Part shown: in pieces, positions 10,672 through 19,714 of the stretch
How the letters are laid out: each line of letters begins with the position of its first letter
Numbering within the stretch: position 1 is the stretch's first letter
NCBI RefSeq assembly: GCF_003725995.1
Contig: NZ_QIBX01000008.1
Location: 45,975 to 109,974 of the forward strand
From: Slackia equolifaciens
Lineage (GTDB): Bacteria; Actinomycetota; Coriobacteriia; Coriobacteriales; Eggerthellaceae
DNA length: 64,000 nt
Direction: 5' to 3'
Notes under the pieces: generated by a model
What the model saw: only the letters and a program-made list of their open reading frames with translations
What the model was told of the DNA's origin: nothing
Database searches by the model: none
Translations under genes and position numbers: made by a program

Positions 10672-10724
10672 TTTCGTCGATTTTTCGTCGTATATGATAT
10701 GATTACGACGTATTTTCGACGAAA
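10672..10724. promoter_or_regulatory. Large palindromic operator/promoter of the AlbA_2 gene
   Basis: Two 21-nt arms (10672-10692 and 10704-10724) are inverted repeats with 17 of 21 positions matching. Each holds two CGTCG/CGACG cores. The 11-nt spacer TATGATATGAT contains a -10-like TATGAT at 10693. The gene's GTG start follows 9 nt after the right arm. The layout suggests repression by a dimer or tetramer, possibly autoregulation by the encoded HTH protein. Confidence 0.65.
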
Positions 10725-10733
10725 GGATATATC

Positions 10734-12182
10734 GTGGGTACCTTGCTTCGAGAATCGGCCACCTTGGAATTCAAGCGCGAGATTTCCAAATCGTTCTGTA
10801 CCACCGTTGTCGCATTCGCCAATAGCGACGGCGGGCGTATTCTCGTGGGTGTGAGCGACGGCGGCACGCCATTAGGGGTCGAAAATCCCGATGTCGTCAT
10901 GCTCCAAGCGTCGCACGCAATCGCAGATTCTATATGCCCAGAGATACTCCCCTTCGTTTCCATCAACACGCTTGAGATAGAAGGCAAACCTGTCGTTGAG
11001 GTCATTGTGGAAGAAGGCGACAGAAAACCCTATTGCCTCGCCAACAAGGGATTCTCCCCTGCAGGCGTTTATCTGCGCAAGGGATCGGGCAATACCCCCG
11101 CAAGCGTTGACGCCATCAGATCTATGATCCGAACAAATGATGGCGACGTGTTCGAAAATCGGCGGAGTGAAAACCAGCAAATCACGTTCAATGCGGCACA
11201 GGCTTTTTTCTCCGACGCAAACGTGTCGTGCACTCGCGAAAACCTGAAAACGCTCCATGCCATCGGCCTTGACGGGTATTGCACGAATCTAGGATTACTG
11301 CTCTCGGACGAGTGCCCTTTCTCAATCAAATGCGCAGTTTATGACGACGAGGACGGCCTGGACTACCATGACAGGCGGGAGTTTACGGGGTCGGTTTTCT
11401 CTCAAATGCAAGATGCCCTCTCGTTTCTTGAGCTCAACAACACGCTTCATGCGTCATTCGAAGGGCTGCGCCGCAACGATTCCCATGCCGTACCACCCCG
11501 AGCAATGCGTGAAGCCCTGCTCAATGCCGTTATGCACAAAGACTACGACTACAACGCCCCCATTATCATCAACGTGTTCGCCAATCGCATCGAGTTCATC
11601 TCCACGGGAGGATTGGCGCAGGGCCTTACGGAGGGCGACATCATGGCGGGCGTATCCGCCACGCGAAACCCACGCCTTGCCGCTGTGCTTTTGCGCCTCA
11701 ACATGGCAGAGGGCTACGGAATGGGCATCCGAATCATGAAAAAGCTGTACAAAGGAACGGGTCTCGCGCCGCAATTCAAAATCAACCCTGGCTCATTCGT
11801 AACCGTGTTGCCCAAAATTGGAACGGAGCCGCCTTCCGTTAACACGTCCATCGCCGAAGCGTCTCAATCGAGCGACCATGACTTAAATCCACATTGGTCG
11901 GACTGCCCTCCCCTTGCCGACACCACCAACGAACAGGCGATTACGACGTTCAGCAATATGCCCGCATTTCGTCCCGCCCCGAATCGAAAGCGATACGAGT
12001 ACGCCGTTATTGAGTTCGCCGAAGAGCATGGCGAAGTACGCAGGGCGGATGTCGAGCGCATGCTTGGCATTTCGCGCGATGCAGCGCTCGCCCTTGTCGA
12101 AGGACTCGTAATGCAGGGAGCGCTCATGAAACAAGGCAAATCGCGTAACACCCATTACGTGCCCGTCGAAGCGTCGCATTAG
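10734..12182 (+). CDS. AlbA_2-domain ATP-binding transcriptional regulator-like protein
   Basis: The N-terminal AlbA_2 (Schlafen-type) domain is visible at residues about 1-125 ([10 protein letters not shown]...[16 protein letters not shown]). A middle region holds the RecG-like C-terminal HATPase_c_4 block ([15 protein letters not shown]...[13 protein letters not shown]). The last about 65 residues form a winged-helix-like segment ([24 protein letters not shown]). Such proteins are usually annotated as putative DNA-binding or ATP-binding regulators, and the role is unproven. The start is GTG 10734 with AAAGGA 7 nt upstream. The strong palindrome overlapping its promoter suggests autoregulation. 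It stands alone between the EF-G-like gene and thiC. Confidence 0.85.
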   Translation: MGTLLRESATLEFKREISKSFCTTVVAFANSDGGRILVGVSDGGTPLGVENPDVVMLQASHAIADSICPEILPFVSINTLEIEGKPVVEVIVEEGDRKPYCLANKGFSPAGVYLRKGSGNTPASVDAIRSMIRTNDGDVFENRRSENQQITFNAAQAFFSDANVSCTRENLKTLHAIGLDGYCTNLGLLLSDECPFSIKCAVYDDEDGLDYHDRREFTGSVFSQMQDALSFLELNNTLHASFEGLRRNDSHAVPPRAMREALLNAVMHKDYDYNAPIIINVFANRIEFISTGGLAQGLTEGDIMAGVSATRNPRLAAVLLRLNMAEGYGMGIRIMKKLYKGTGLAPQFKINPGSFVTVLPKIGTEPPSVNTSIAEASQSSDHDLNPHWSDCPPLADTTNEQAITTFSNMPAFRPAPNRKRYEYAVIEFAEEHGEVRRADVERMLGISRDAALALVEGLVMQGALMKQGKSRNTHYVPVEASH

Positions 12183-12330
12183 CACGCCCGCCATCGCAAG
12201 CCGTTTATCTGAATACGAAAACGTGCACGGCATCCTCTCGCGCACGAGGGATATACTTGCCCGCAAACAATACGGAGCATCCCTACCGCGTTCCGCGCCA
12301 AAACACGGAGCAACAACCGAAAGGACCCTC

Positions 12331-13638
12331 ATGACCCAGGCATATTCTACCCAGATGGAAGCCGCGAAACATGGCATCATCACACCGCAGATGGCCACCG
12401 TGGCAGCCGATGAAGGCATTGACCCCGAAATCATTCGCGAACGCGTAGCAGCCGGCAGCATTGCCATTCCCGCCAACCATACCCACACGGCGCTGCATGC
12501 AGCGGGTGTAGGAGAAGGCCTGCGCACAAAGGTAAACGTCAATTTGGGCATTTCTGGCGATGTCCATGACTATTCCTGTGAGATGGAAAAGGTGCACACC
12601 GCACTTAAGTTTGGCGCCGAAGCCATTATGGACCTGTCCAACTACGGCAAAACGCATGACTTTCGCATGGAGCTCATCGGCATGTCGCCCGCGATGATCG
12701 GGACCGTGCCCATGTATGACGCCGTAGGTTACCTGGAAAAGGACCTCGCGCAAATCACCGCGCAGGATTTTTTGGACGTGGTGCGCGCGCACGCCGAGGA
12801 GGGCGTTGACTTTGTAACCATTCACGCCGGCATGAACCGCAAGGCCATCGACAGCTTCAAGAGGAGCGGCCGCATGATGAACATCGTAAGCCGCGGCGGC
12901 AGTCTGATATATGCCTGGATGGAGATGACGGGCAACGAGAACCCGTTCTTCGAGCATTACGATGAGCTGCTCGACATCCTCTACGAGCACGACGTGACCA
13001 TCTCGCTGGGCGACGCGATGCGCCCGGGCTGCGTGGCCGATGCCACCGACGCAAGCCAGGTGAGCGAGCTCATCGAGCTGGGGCTGCTCACGCAACGCGC
13101 ATGGGAGCGCAACGTACAGGTGATGATTGAGGGGCCCGGGCACATGACGCTCGACCAGATTGCCGCCAATATGCAAATCGAGAAGCGCCTGTGCCACAAC
13201 GCACCGTTCTACGTGCTGGGGCCGCTCGTGACCGACATCGCGCCTGGCTACGACCACATCACCTCCGCCATCGGAGGTGCTATCGCAGCGGCCAACGGCG
13301 CCGACTTCCTGTGCTACGTGACGCCTGCCGAACACCTGCGTCTGCCCAGCGTGTCCGACGTGAAGGAAGGCGTCATCGCTGTCAAGATTGCTGCTCACGC
13401 CGCCGACCTGGCGAAAGGCATTCCCGGCGCGCGCGATTGGGACGACCGCATGAGCCGCGCCCGCCAGAAGATCGACTGGGACGCCATGTTCGAAGAAGCC
13501 ATCGACCGCGAGAAGGCCGAGGAGTACGTGGCCAGCGCCCAGCCTTCCGACCCGCACACCTGCACCATGTGCGGCAAGATGTGCGCCGTGCGCAACATGA
13601 ACAAGACCATGGCCGGCGAAGGGGTGAACATCCTGTAG
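12331..13638 (+). CDS. thiC: Phosphomethylpyrimidine synthase ThiC
   Basis: ThiC is a radical-SAM enzyme that converts aminoimidazole ribotide to HMP phosphate in thiamine biosynthesis. The family blocks are clear: NVNLGISGD near residue 69, then [33 protein letters not shown] and the C-terminal cysteine motif. The cysteines are at residues 411, 414 and 418 (CTMCGKMC), i.e. CX2CX3C, one residue shorter than the CX2CX4C spacing of the Escherichia coli type. The 435-aa length is that of the short ThiC form. ATG 12331 is preceded by GAAAGGA. No other thi gene and no recognisable TPP riboswitch lies in the 148 nt upstream. Confidence 0.93.
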   Translation: MTQAYSTQMEAAKHGIITPQMATVAADEGIDPEIIRERVAAGSIAIPANHTHTALHAAGVGEGLRTKVNVNLGISGDVHDYSCEMEKVHTALKFGAEAIMDLSNYGKTHDFRMELIGMSPAMIGTVPMYDAVGYLEKDLAQITAQDFLDVVRAHAEEGVDFVTIHAGMNRKAIDSFKRSGRMMNIVSRGGSLIYAWMEMTGNENPFFEHYDELLDILYEHDVTISLGDAMRPGCVADATDASQVSELIELGLLTQRAWERNVQVMIEGPGHMTLDQIAANMQIEKRLCHNAPFYVLGPLVTDIAPGYDHITSAIGGAIAAANGADFLCYVTPAEHLRLPSVSDVKEGVIAVKIAAHAADLAKGIPGARDWDDRMSRARQKIDWDAMFEEAIDREKAEEYVASAQPSDPHTCTMCGKMCAVRNMNKTMAGEGVNIL

Positions 13639-13710
13639 AAAGCTGCGGCCAGGCATCGGAAGTATGGCGCCTGGCCGCAATCGACACGCACCCACGCATA
13701 TGCCAAGTAG

Positions 13711-13738
13711 AACGACCCGGTATTGTCGGGTCGTTTTT
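13711..13738 (+). terminator. Rho-independent terminator after thiC
   Basis: A 9-bp stem (AACGACCCG / CGGGTCGTT) is followed by a T-run on the plus strand, about 70 nt beyond the thiC stop. Confidence 0.85.
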
Positions 13739-13821
13739 CGTTTGTCACCCGAACTTTTGAGCGCGTACCAACCTATTGAAAAGATGGAGATGCCGAGACG
13801 CGCCTTGCGGCGACGCCGCCC

Positions 13822-15294
13822 CTAGTTGGCCTTCACGCCGATGAGCGCGCAGGCTTCCTCCTTGGAATGCACGTCCAACTTGGCGTACAGATGACGAATA
13901 TGCGTCTTCACGGTGTTTTGCGATAGAAACAGTTCCTGCTCTATCTGCGTACGCGTCTTGCCCTGGCCAATAAGCATGAGCATCTCGGTCTCACGCTCCG
14001 TCAAGCCGAATTCCGCCGCAATGCGATTGCAGCTGGAAATCAGGCGCTCGCGCGGGCTTTGCACATGCGCTCCGCTCTCCAGACTGATACCCGCCGCGCC
14101 CCAGTCGGCATTCACGGCTTTCTCGCTGCGCCATATGAGCACACAGACAGCCACCAACACAAAGCCGAGCAGCGCAGCACCGGCGAGCGTGGGGGCATCC
14201 AGCACGATATCCGACCTGCCAATGGCCTCACGCAGCATGACGCCCACGAAAATGCCACTCTCGCTGCAGGCGCGCGCGATGGCAAACAGCCGTAAGCTAG
14301 GCAAGTCGAAGCGAAAGGCAAGATTCGCCAAAACGGCAATCACGAACACCGTAAACCACACATATGCCAATTTCATCAGGAAGGAAACGACCTGGGCAAA
14401 CCCCATAGCAACACCGGGCACGAACACAAGCGCAACGACGGTTACGGCCAGACACACCTGCGTCATCATGCGCATGTCGAACATGCTGGGCCGCCGCAGC
14501 GCCATATACAGCATCAACGCACCCGCGCATGCCGTTGCCCAAATGCGGTGAACCGCGCCAAGATTTGCCGTCTCGCCTAAAACAATTCCCGTGAGCCCCG
14601 AAAGAACGCCTGCGATGCCCATGATAATGACAATCTTCCATGGCACAGGATAGCTCATCTCTTTTGTGCGAGGCGCCTCGTAGGGCACCAGCTTGAAGCT
14701 CGCCCATAAGCACGCCAGCGAAAGCACAGGAAGAAGCGACGTAGCTATCACCGAATACGGCTGCATCATGGTGGACACCAAACAGTAGACGACGAACGCT
14801 GCCACGCACGACCCGCCGCCATAGACCACCATGGACGTGGTCCCCATCTGGCAAAATACCTCTGCCCAAAGACAGAACAAGACCGCTCCGCCAATCGCCG
14901 TAACCACCGACACCGCAAAAATCAGGTCAGGGCCCATGCTCGCTGGAACGATTGCAAGCCCAATGACGGCCGTGCCCGCTGCGGTAATTGCCACGAGCGC
15001 GCTCGCAGAAACGCGGTGAGCGCTTAACGGGCCAATGCGGCGCGCCATAATCGCCATAATAATGAACGTGCCGATGTCGCCGATGCGCATGCCCGTTTCG
15101 GCGAGAACGCGCACATCGCGCGAAACCGGAAGATAAATCGTATCGACATGTGTGCAGCACAGCCATGCGATGAGCAGACCCATGCCCAAGAAGCGCAGAG
15201 GATGGAGCGTGTGCGGGGAGTCTGACCCCTCAAAGTCGATATCAGCGCTCGGCAGGATAAACCCGCGTTCGTCGCGCACACGCGTATCGGCCAT
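13822..15294 (-). CDS. LuxR-family regulator with multi-pass membrane N-domain
   Basis: This 490-aa protein has about 12 predicted membrane segments over residues 45-405 and a C-terminal LuxR HTH (FGLTERETEMLMLIGQG...TVKTHIRHLYAKLDVHSKEEACALIG). Start 15294 (MADTRVRDERGF) is chosen because GGGGGAGG lies just upstream. It is downstream of, and on the same strand as, the flavoprotein-cytochrome pair at 15.8-18.1 kb, but is separated from it by a strong terminator. It is probably transcribed on its own and is the likely regulator of that pair. It shares architecture with the regulator at 5924-7366 but is clearly diverged. Confidence 0.85.
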   Translation of the reverse strand: MADTRVRDERGFILPSADIDFEGSDSPHTLHPLRFLGMGLLIAWLCCTHVDTIYLPVSRDVRVLAETGMRIGDIGTFIIMAIMARRIGPLSAHRVSASALVAITAAGTAVIGLAIVPASMGPDLIFAVSVVTAIGGAVLFCLWAEVFCQMGTTSMVVYGGGSCVAAFVVYCLVSTMMQPYSVIATSLLPVLSLACLWASFKLVPYEAPRTKEMSYPVPWKIVIIMGIAGVLSGLTGIVLGETANLGAVHRIWATACAGALMLYMALRRPSMFDMRMMTQVCLAVTVVALVFVPGVAMGFAQVVSFLMKLAYVWFTVFVIAVLANLAFRFDLPSLRLFAIARACSESGIFVGVMLREAIGRSDIVLDAPTLAGAALLGFVLVAVCVLIWRSEKAVNADWGAAGISLESGAHVQSPRERLISSCNRIAAEFGLTERETEMLMLIGQGKTRTQIEQELFLSQNTVKTHIRHLYAKLDVHSKEEACALIGVKAN

Positions 15295-15417
15295 GCAATT
15301 CCTCCCCCTCGAATGAATGCGTCCATTATACGGAGTCAAGTGCGATTGCTGAGGTAAGACCCCCGAAAATCAGGTTTTAACGGGATAGCGCAGCCGTCTC
15401 CCAGCGGCGGGATCTAA

Positions 15418-15556
15418 AAAAAACGCTCAACATCAGGGTTTTGTCGAGGGGTTGCGAGTAGCCCGGAAACGGCCTGTTGTTTGACCTGGAGAAACGCGGA
15501 AAGGGCGAGGGTCTATTCTGACCTCTCTTTCAAAACCCTGATGTTGAGCGTTTTTT
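15418..15556. repeat. 139-bp element with perfect 26-bp terminal inverted repeats
   Basis: The sequence at 15418-15443 (AAAAAACGCTCAACATCAGG, ending GTTTTG) is exactly the reverse complement of 15531-15556. The 87-nt interior has no convincing reading frame. The structure resembles a small non-autonomous MITE-like element, or a very long hairpin. No clear target-site duplication was identified. Confidence 0.6.
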
Positions 15557-15661
15557 GCGTTCGGAACGGTTGAAGCGACAGGAAAAAGACGGGGAAACCC
15601 TGTTTTGAGGGGGGTGGTCGCGCATTTCCCGGGAAAACCGAAGGGTTAAGCGAAAGAAAAA

Positions 15662-15687
15662 GGCCGGACGAGTAATCTCGTCCGGCC
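15662..15687 (-). terminator. Terminator of the flavoprotein-cytochrome operon
   Basis: A perfect 11-bp stem (GGCCGGACGAG / CTCGTCCGGCC) with loop TAAT is followed on the minus strand by TTTTTCTTT. It lies about 100 nt past the cytochrome stop. Confidence 0.85.
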
Positions 15688-15791
15688 CGAAGGCGCGCCC
15701 AGATTCGTAGGAGGGGAATAGAACCGGGCGCACGTCGAGATATTCGATTCACGGAGCCGTCCCACGGACAGCCACACGATCAGCGAGTGAC

Positions 15792-16346
15792 TTACGCAGC
15801 AGCATCGGCGTCGGCGGAAGCGTCAGCCTCGCCGATGATGCCCTTCATCTCCTGACCGCCGTTGTCATGGCACTCGGAGCACAGGTCAACCTGCTGGGAG
15901 TGACCCTTGTGGCACTCGTTGCAGTTCTCGATCGTGCCATGCAGCGTATCGTGGGGATTGTAGTCGCCCAGATCCTCGGTGAGCTTGGCGAGCTCCTCCC
16001 ACGTGCCGCCATGGCAATCCAGGCACACCTGGCTATCCATGTAGTACGAGGAGGTGAGCTCGGGCTCAGAACCATCCTCATGGCCAGCGAGCGTGGCAAC
16101 TTCGGCCTTCAGGTCGCCGGTGTGGCAGCTTTCGCAATCCTGGCCCAGCGCGGCATGGTAGCCGGCTTCGCCCTCTCCCGCCTCAACGCTTGCCGTGTGA
16201 TTGGGGAACGCGGCCTCAAGGTCAGAGCTCGAACTGGAGCTGGAGCTGCTGGAGCCGCTCGGAGAGCAGCCTGCGATGACGAACGCAAGCACAGCGATGC
16301 TCGCGACGACGGCGAAGAGCGCCTTCAAACGCTTAGTATTCTTCAT
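15792..16346 (-). CDS. Tetraheme cytochrome c lipoprotein
   Basis: This small exported electron carrier likely donates electrons to the co-encoded flavoprotein. The N-terminal hydrophobic segment ends in a lipobox (IAGC, Cys27), followed by a poly-serine linker at about residues 30-41. Four CXXCH heme sites are at 71-75, 108-112, 142-146 and 156-160, with extra histidines as possible distal ligands. The arrangement corresponds to the heme domain of Shewanella-type flavocytochrome c, here a separate polypeptide, as in the Cgr1/Cgr2 pair of Eggerthella lenta. The start has AGGAGGTG inside the end of the upstream gene, and the two genes are 3 nt apart. The acidic Ala/Asp tail has no assigned role. 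Confidence 0.92.
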   Translation of the reverse strand: MKNTKRLKALFAVVASIAVLAFVIAGCSPSGSSSSSSSSSSDLEAAFPNHTASVEAGEGEAGYHAALGQDCESCHTGDLKAEVATLAGHEDGSEPELTSSYYMDSQVCLDCHGGTWEELAKLTEDLGDYNPHDTLHGTIENCNECHKGHSQQVDLCSECHDNGGQEMKGIIGEADASADADAAA

Positions 16347-16349
16347 GTT

Positions 16350-18104
16350 CTACACCTCCTGCGCAGCGTTCTGACCCGACACGTAACCAAACGTGATGCA
16401 GCGGCCGATAGAGGGACCAAAGATGTGACGCGGATAGCAATCCGAGAAGAAACCGCCTGAGGCGTTGCCCGCGGCGTAGAGGCCGGGAATGACTTCGTTC
16501 TCGTAATCGAGCACGTGGCAGTAGTAGTCAACAACCAGACCGGAGCAGGTAGCAAGGATAGAGGACTGATACTTAGTGGCGTAGTAGGTGTCGCCCTCGA
16601 TCTTCGTGGCGCCTTCCATGGGACGGTTGAAATCCTCGTCCTTGCCGGCGTCCACGAAACCGTTCCAGCGCTCGATGCTCGCCTTCAGGCTCTCGGCGTC
16701 GACGCCCATCTGCTCGGCAAGACCCTCGATGGAGTCAGACTCAAACGCCCAACCCTTGGCCTTGACTTCCTCGAACTTAGCGAAGGACTTCTCGCGATCC
16801 GCGCCCTCGAGGTCAGCCAGCTGGGTGGTGCTCACCACGCGCCAGCAGCCCTCGCCGAAATTCTTCTGCGCGGAGATGGAGTTGGAGCGACCCTGGAACG
16901 GCAGGCTTTCGGAAGCGAAGCGCACGCCCTTCTCGTTGATGAAGATACCGCCGATGAAGGGGCGCATGCCCGTGCTGCTGGAGTAGAACGCATCCTCGTT
17001 GCCCATGTCGAAGTTCATGACGCACGCGGGCAGCGGGTCCATCTGGGCGCCCACGGCCAGGCCCATGAGCTGGCCGTCACCCGTGGTGCCATACGCGGGG
17101 CACCAGGAGCCGAAGTTGGTGATGTCCTCGGGACGGCACCAGGCCTTGAGGATCTGCGGGTTGGCGTCGAAGCCGCCGGTCGCCACAACAACGCCCTTCT
17201 TGGCGTTCACGCGGTAGTAGCCCTCAGAATCCTTGCAGATGGCACCGGTCACGCGGCCGTCGTCGCCGCGCTCGAGTTTCACGCCGGCGTTGCGGTAGCG
17301 CAGCGTGGCGTTGGAACGCTTGGAGAACGTGTTGGCAAGGTCCTTCACGATGAAGATGCCCGCGCCGCCCGCGTTGTTGGTGGTCTCTTCGGACCACTGG
17401 GGGCTGCGGAACGCGATCTCGGTCTGCACCGTGGGGAAAAGATGCGAATTCGGCTTGACTTCCTTGTAGTAAGTCTCGATCTCGCCTTCGCCCTCGTCGA
17501 ACTTGTCCTGCAGCCAGTCGGCAGCCTCGCCGGAGCGGTCGCCCCACAGCTTGATGGGATCAACCGGCACGCGGTAGTAGGCGGCGTAGCGCATGGCGTC
17601 CATGGCCAGAGCCTTATCCACGTTGTTGCCGCCCTCGGCCATCTTCTTGCCGCCGACGACGCCCATGCCCTCGAAGATGCCGCGGCCTTCGCTCATCTTC
17701 TCGATGCACAGCACCTGGGTGGTGCCGTCGTCGGATGCGGACACAGCGGCGCAGATGCCGGTGATGCCGGCGCCGATGACCAGCACGTCGGTTTCCTCGG
17801 TGCGGGCGATTTCGGACTCATCGAAATCACGCATCTCGAAAGCCACATTGCCCTGGCGATCGAGGTCGGTCTCGACGTCGCGCACCGGAATGGAGCGCAT
17901 CTTCACCGGGAACACGTCGGTGTACATGCTCGTGGTGTCGCTGAAGTCGGTGACTCCGTGCTTGGTGGTGGGCAGAGCGTCGCTTGCGTAGGCGGTGTTG
18001 CCCATGCTGAACGCACCCGTCGAAGCGGCGGCGGCAAGCATGCCAAAGCCAGCGGCCTTCAGAAAGTTGCGGCGCGTCGTGCCATGGGTGTTCTGCTCTT
18101 CCAT
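16350..18104 (-). CDS. Tat-exported FAD-dependent reductase paired with tetraheme cytochrome
   Basis: This is a flavoprotein reductase of the fumarate reductase superfamily (584 aa). It has a Tat signal (TTRRNFLKAAGF, residues 9-20), a probable cleavage site after an AYA motif near residue 40, and the FAD-binding GAGITG near 111-116. A family block GVRFASE and a C-terminal AAGNASGGFFSDCYPRHIFG region follow. It is first in a two-gene operon with the cytochrome 3 nt downstream, so electrons probably pass from the membrane pool through the cytochrome to FAD. The acceptor is unknown. ATG 18104 is preceded by AGGAGGGG. A palindrome and an inverted repeat upstream are candidate regulator sites. 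Confidence 0.92.
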   Translation of the reverse strand: MEEQNTHGTTRRNFLKAAGFGMLAAAASTGAFSMGNTAYASDALPTTKHGVTDFSDTTSMYTDVFPVKMRSIPVRDVETDLDRQGNVAFEMRDFDESEIARTEETDVLVIGAGITGICAAVSASDDGTTQVLCIEKMSEGRGIFEGMGVVGGKKMAEGGNNVDKALAMDAMRYAAYYRVPVDPIKLWGDRSGEAADWLQDKFDEGEGEIETYYKEVKPNSHLFPTVQTEIAFRSPQWSEETTNNAGGAGIFIVKDLANTFSKRSNATLRYRNAGVKLERGDDGRVTGAICKDSEGYYRVNAKKGVVVATGGFDANPQILKAWCRPEDITNFGSWCPAYGTTGDGQLMGLAVGAQMDPLPACVMNFDMGNEDAFYSSSTGMRPFIGGIFINEKGVRFASESLPFQGRSNSISAQKNFGEGCWRVVSTTQLADLEGADREKSFAKFEEVKAKGWAFESDSIEGLAEQMGVDAESLKASIERWNGFVDAGKDEDFNRPMEGATKIEGDTYYATKYQSSILATCSGLVVDYYCHVLDYENEVIPGLYAAGNASGGFFSDCYPRHIFGPSIGRCITFGYVSGQNAAQEV

Positions 18105-18164
18105 ATCCCCTCCTCTTCCTTCTTTTCGCCTCTTGCGCGACTCGTATCGCGCGATTCGCAAAGA

Positions 18165-18180
18165 TACGTCAGCTGACGTA
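18165..18180. promoter_or_regulatory. 16-bp perfect palindrome upstream of the flavoprotein gene
   Basis: TACGTCAGCTGACGTA is a perfect palindrome 61 nt upstream of the flavoprotein start. Its position and symmetry fit a dimeric activator such as the LuxR-type regulator at 13822-15294. No copy was seen upstream of the other flavoprotein at 4167. Confidence 0.5.
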
Positions 18181-18208
18181 GGCGCAGCAGGGTGAACCAT
18201 GGCAGATC

Positions 18209-18232
18209 AGGGGTGAATCGCTGCTCACCCCT
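18209..18232. promoter_or_regulatory. Inverted repeat AGGGGTGA / TCACCCCT
   Basis: Two 8-bp arms are separated by 8 nt, with further GGGTGA (18190) and TCACCCCC (18237) half-sites on either side. They are possible operator sites in the 5' region of the flavoprotein-cytochrome operon. Confidence 0.4.
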
Positions 18233-18273
18233 CCCCTCACCCCCGCTTTGAACTGGTATTACACAAAATAGAA

Positions 18274-18295
18274 GCGCCGCCCAGAAGGACGGCGC
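18274..18295 (-). terminator. Probable terminator of the TM2-domain gene
   Basis: A GC-rich stem (GCGCCG / CGGCGC core) is followed on the minus strand by TTCTATTTT. It lies about 110 nt past the TM2 gene stop. Confidence 0.5.
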
Positions 18296-18406
18296 AATGC
18301 TTGGAACCTATAGATGTACGCATACGGAATCAGATGGAACCGAAACCCAAGGGCCACCAAATCGACGGAGGACTTCGCCGACCGGCAAGCCGATCGAACG
18401 GCTAGG

Positions 18407-19714
18407 TTAGAACCACTCGCGCTTCTTGAATACGTAGGCTTGCTCGAACTCGGCTTGGTTTTTGATGAGGTAAATCACGCCCTCGATAAGACCTATAAGC
18501 CATACGACGCTCGTTGCCAAGCCGAAGGTGAACAAGCCTCCGATGATGGCAACACCCAACATAATGAAGCCGGACGTGTTGTAACCCAGATAGAACTTAT
18601 GGATGCCGAACATCCCCAGGAAGATGCCCAGCAGACCGGCAGCAACATGGTCCTTCGTGCGCACGACGGGCTGCTGGTATCCGCCCGGCTGAGAGCCGTA
18701 TCCATAGCCATACGGTTGCTGCGCCTGCTGATACGTCTGCTGACCGGCAGCCTGCCCAAACGGAACCTGCTGCCCAACATAAGCGCCCCCATAGGGATTC
18801 TGAGGCTGCTGGTTTTGATAAGGCTGAGTGGGCTGCGCTTGGTGCGACTGGGAAGACGCCTGCTGCGCCCCCGAAGCCTGCTGCCCGTACTGAGCCGCAT
18901 ACGCATCTTGCGCATAAGGCTGCTGGGATTGGTTGCCACCAAACGGCTTCGAAGGGTCAAAGCCCGCAGGCTGAGCGGACGAAGCAGCCTGCTGAGTTTG
19001 CGCGTAGGGCTGCGCGGGAGACGCCTGCTGCGTGAAGTCGGGCGGCGGGACAGGCGCACCCGATGCGGCAACTGTTTGGGAATTGCTCGGCGCGGGAGGA
19101 GCGTACGGCACAAAGTCGGCCGCGGCAGCGGGCTGGGCAAACGGGGAATCGGAGGCGGTGCCGGACGTGGCATCGCTTATTGCCGGCACGGGCTCGACCG
19201 AGGCGGGCGCCTCAACGGAAGTTTCTTCGCCAACCGCAGAATCGGGCGCGATCTCGCTTGGCTCCGACGCTGAGTCGTTGGCGAGTTCCTCCTCTTGCGC
19301 GGAATCGCTATCGCCTGATTCTATGACCGGCTCAACGACAATCTCCGCAGGCTCGAGCTCGGAATCGGACTCGGGGACGGAATCGTCGGCCGCCGCCTCC
19401 GCTTCGGCCGCCTCGGGCTTCACATCGTCGGCCGCCTCCTCCGCTTCGGCCCCCTCGGGCTCCACATCGTCGAGCACCTCCGCTTCGGCCCCCTCGGGTT
19501 CATCTACGGCATCCTGCTGGGCGGCGTCTTCCGCCGAACCCTCCCGGGCGAATCCCCCCGCAGCATCCTCTGCGAGGTCCTCGTCGCGCTCTTCCGCAGG
19601 CTTTGCCGGCGTTGAGCTCAGCTCTTCAAGACGCTTCTGCATCTCTTCCATCTGCTTCTTCAGAGCAGCTATCTCATCGGCGTGCGCATTGGTGGTGATG
19701 TTCTCATCGGCCAT
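18407..19714 (-). CDS. TM2-domain membrane protein with long acidic and Gln/Pro-rich N-terminus
   Basis: The C-terminal about 80 residues form a TM2 domain: two hydrophobic helices, the first containing GIFLGMFGIHKFYLGY, joined by a short turn. Residues about 5-25 look like a coiled coil (IAALKKQMEEMQKRLEEL). A long region rich in Glu/Ala/Asp and then in Gln/Pro/Ala/Tyr follows, probably disordered. Function is unknown; TM2 proteins are often annotated only by domain. Start 19714 has GGAGG upstream. It is 435 aa, and most of its length is low complexity. Confidence 0.8.
   Translation of the reverse strand: MADENITTNAHADEIAALKKQMEEMQKRLEELSSTPAKPAEERDEDLAEDAAGGFAREGSAEDAAQQDAVDEPEGAEAEVLDDVEPEGAEAEEAADDVKPEAAEAEAAADDSVPESDSELEPAEIVVEPVIESGDSDSAQEEELANDSASEPSEIAPDSAVGEETSVEAPASVEPVPAISDATSGTASDSPFAQPAAAADFVPYAPPAPSNSQTVAASGAPVPPPDFTQQASPAQPYAQTQQAASSAQPAGFDPSKPFGGNQSQQPYAQDAYAAQYGQQASGAQQASSQSHQAQPTQPYQNQQPQNPYGGAYVGQQVPFGQAAGQQTYQQAQQPYGYGYGSQPGGYQQPVVRTKDHVAAGLLGIFLGMFGIHKFYLGYNTSGFIMLGVAIIGGLFTFGLATSVVWLIGLIEGVIYLIKNQAEFEQAYVFKKREWF

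Noticed and set aside
12183..12330. TPP riboswitch upstream of thiC
   Set aside because: The conserved CUGAGA and ACCUGAUCUGGAUAAU-like segments are not present.
18314..19273. Plus-strand frame over the TM2-domain gene
   Set aside because: It is a shadow frame with repetitive Arg/Leu/Gly composition and no start signal.
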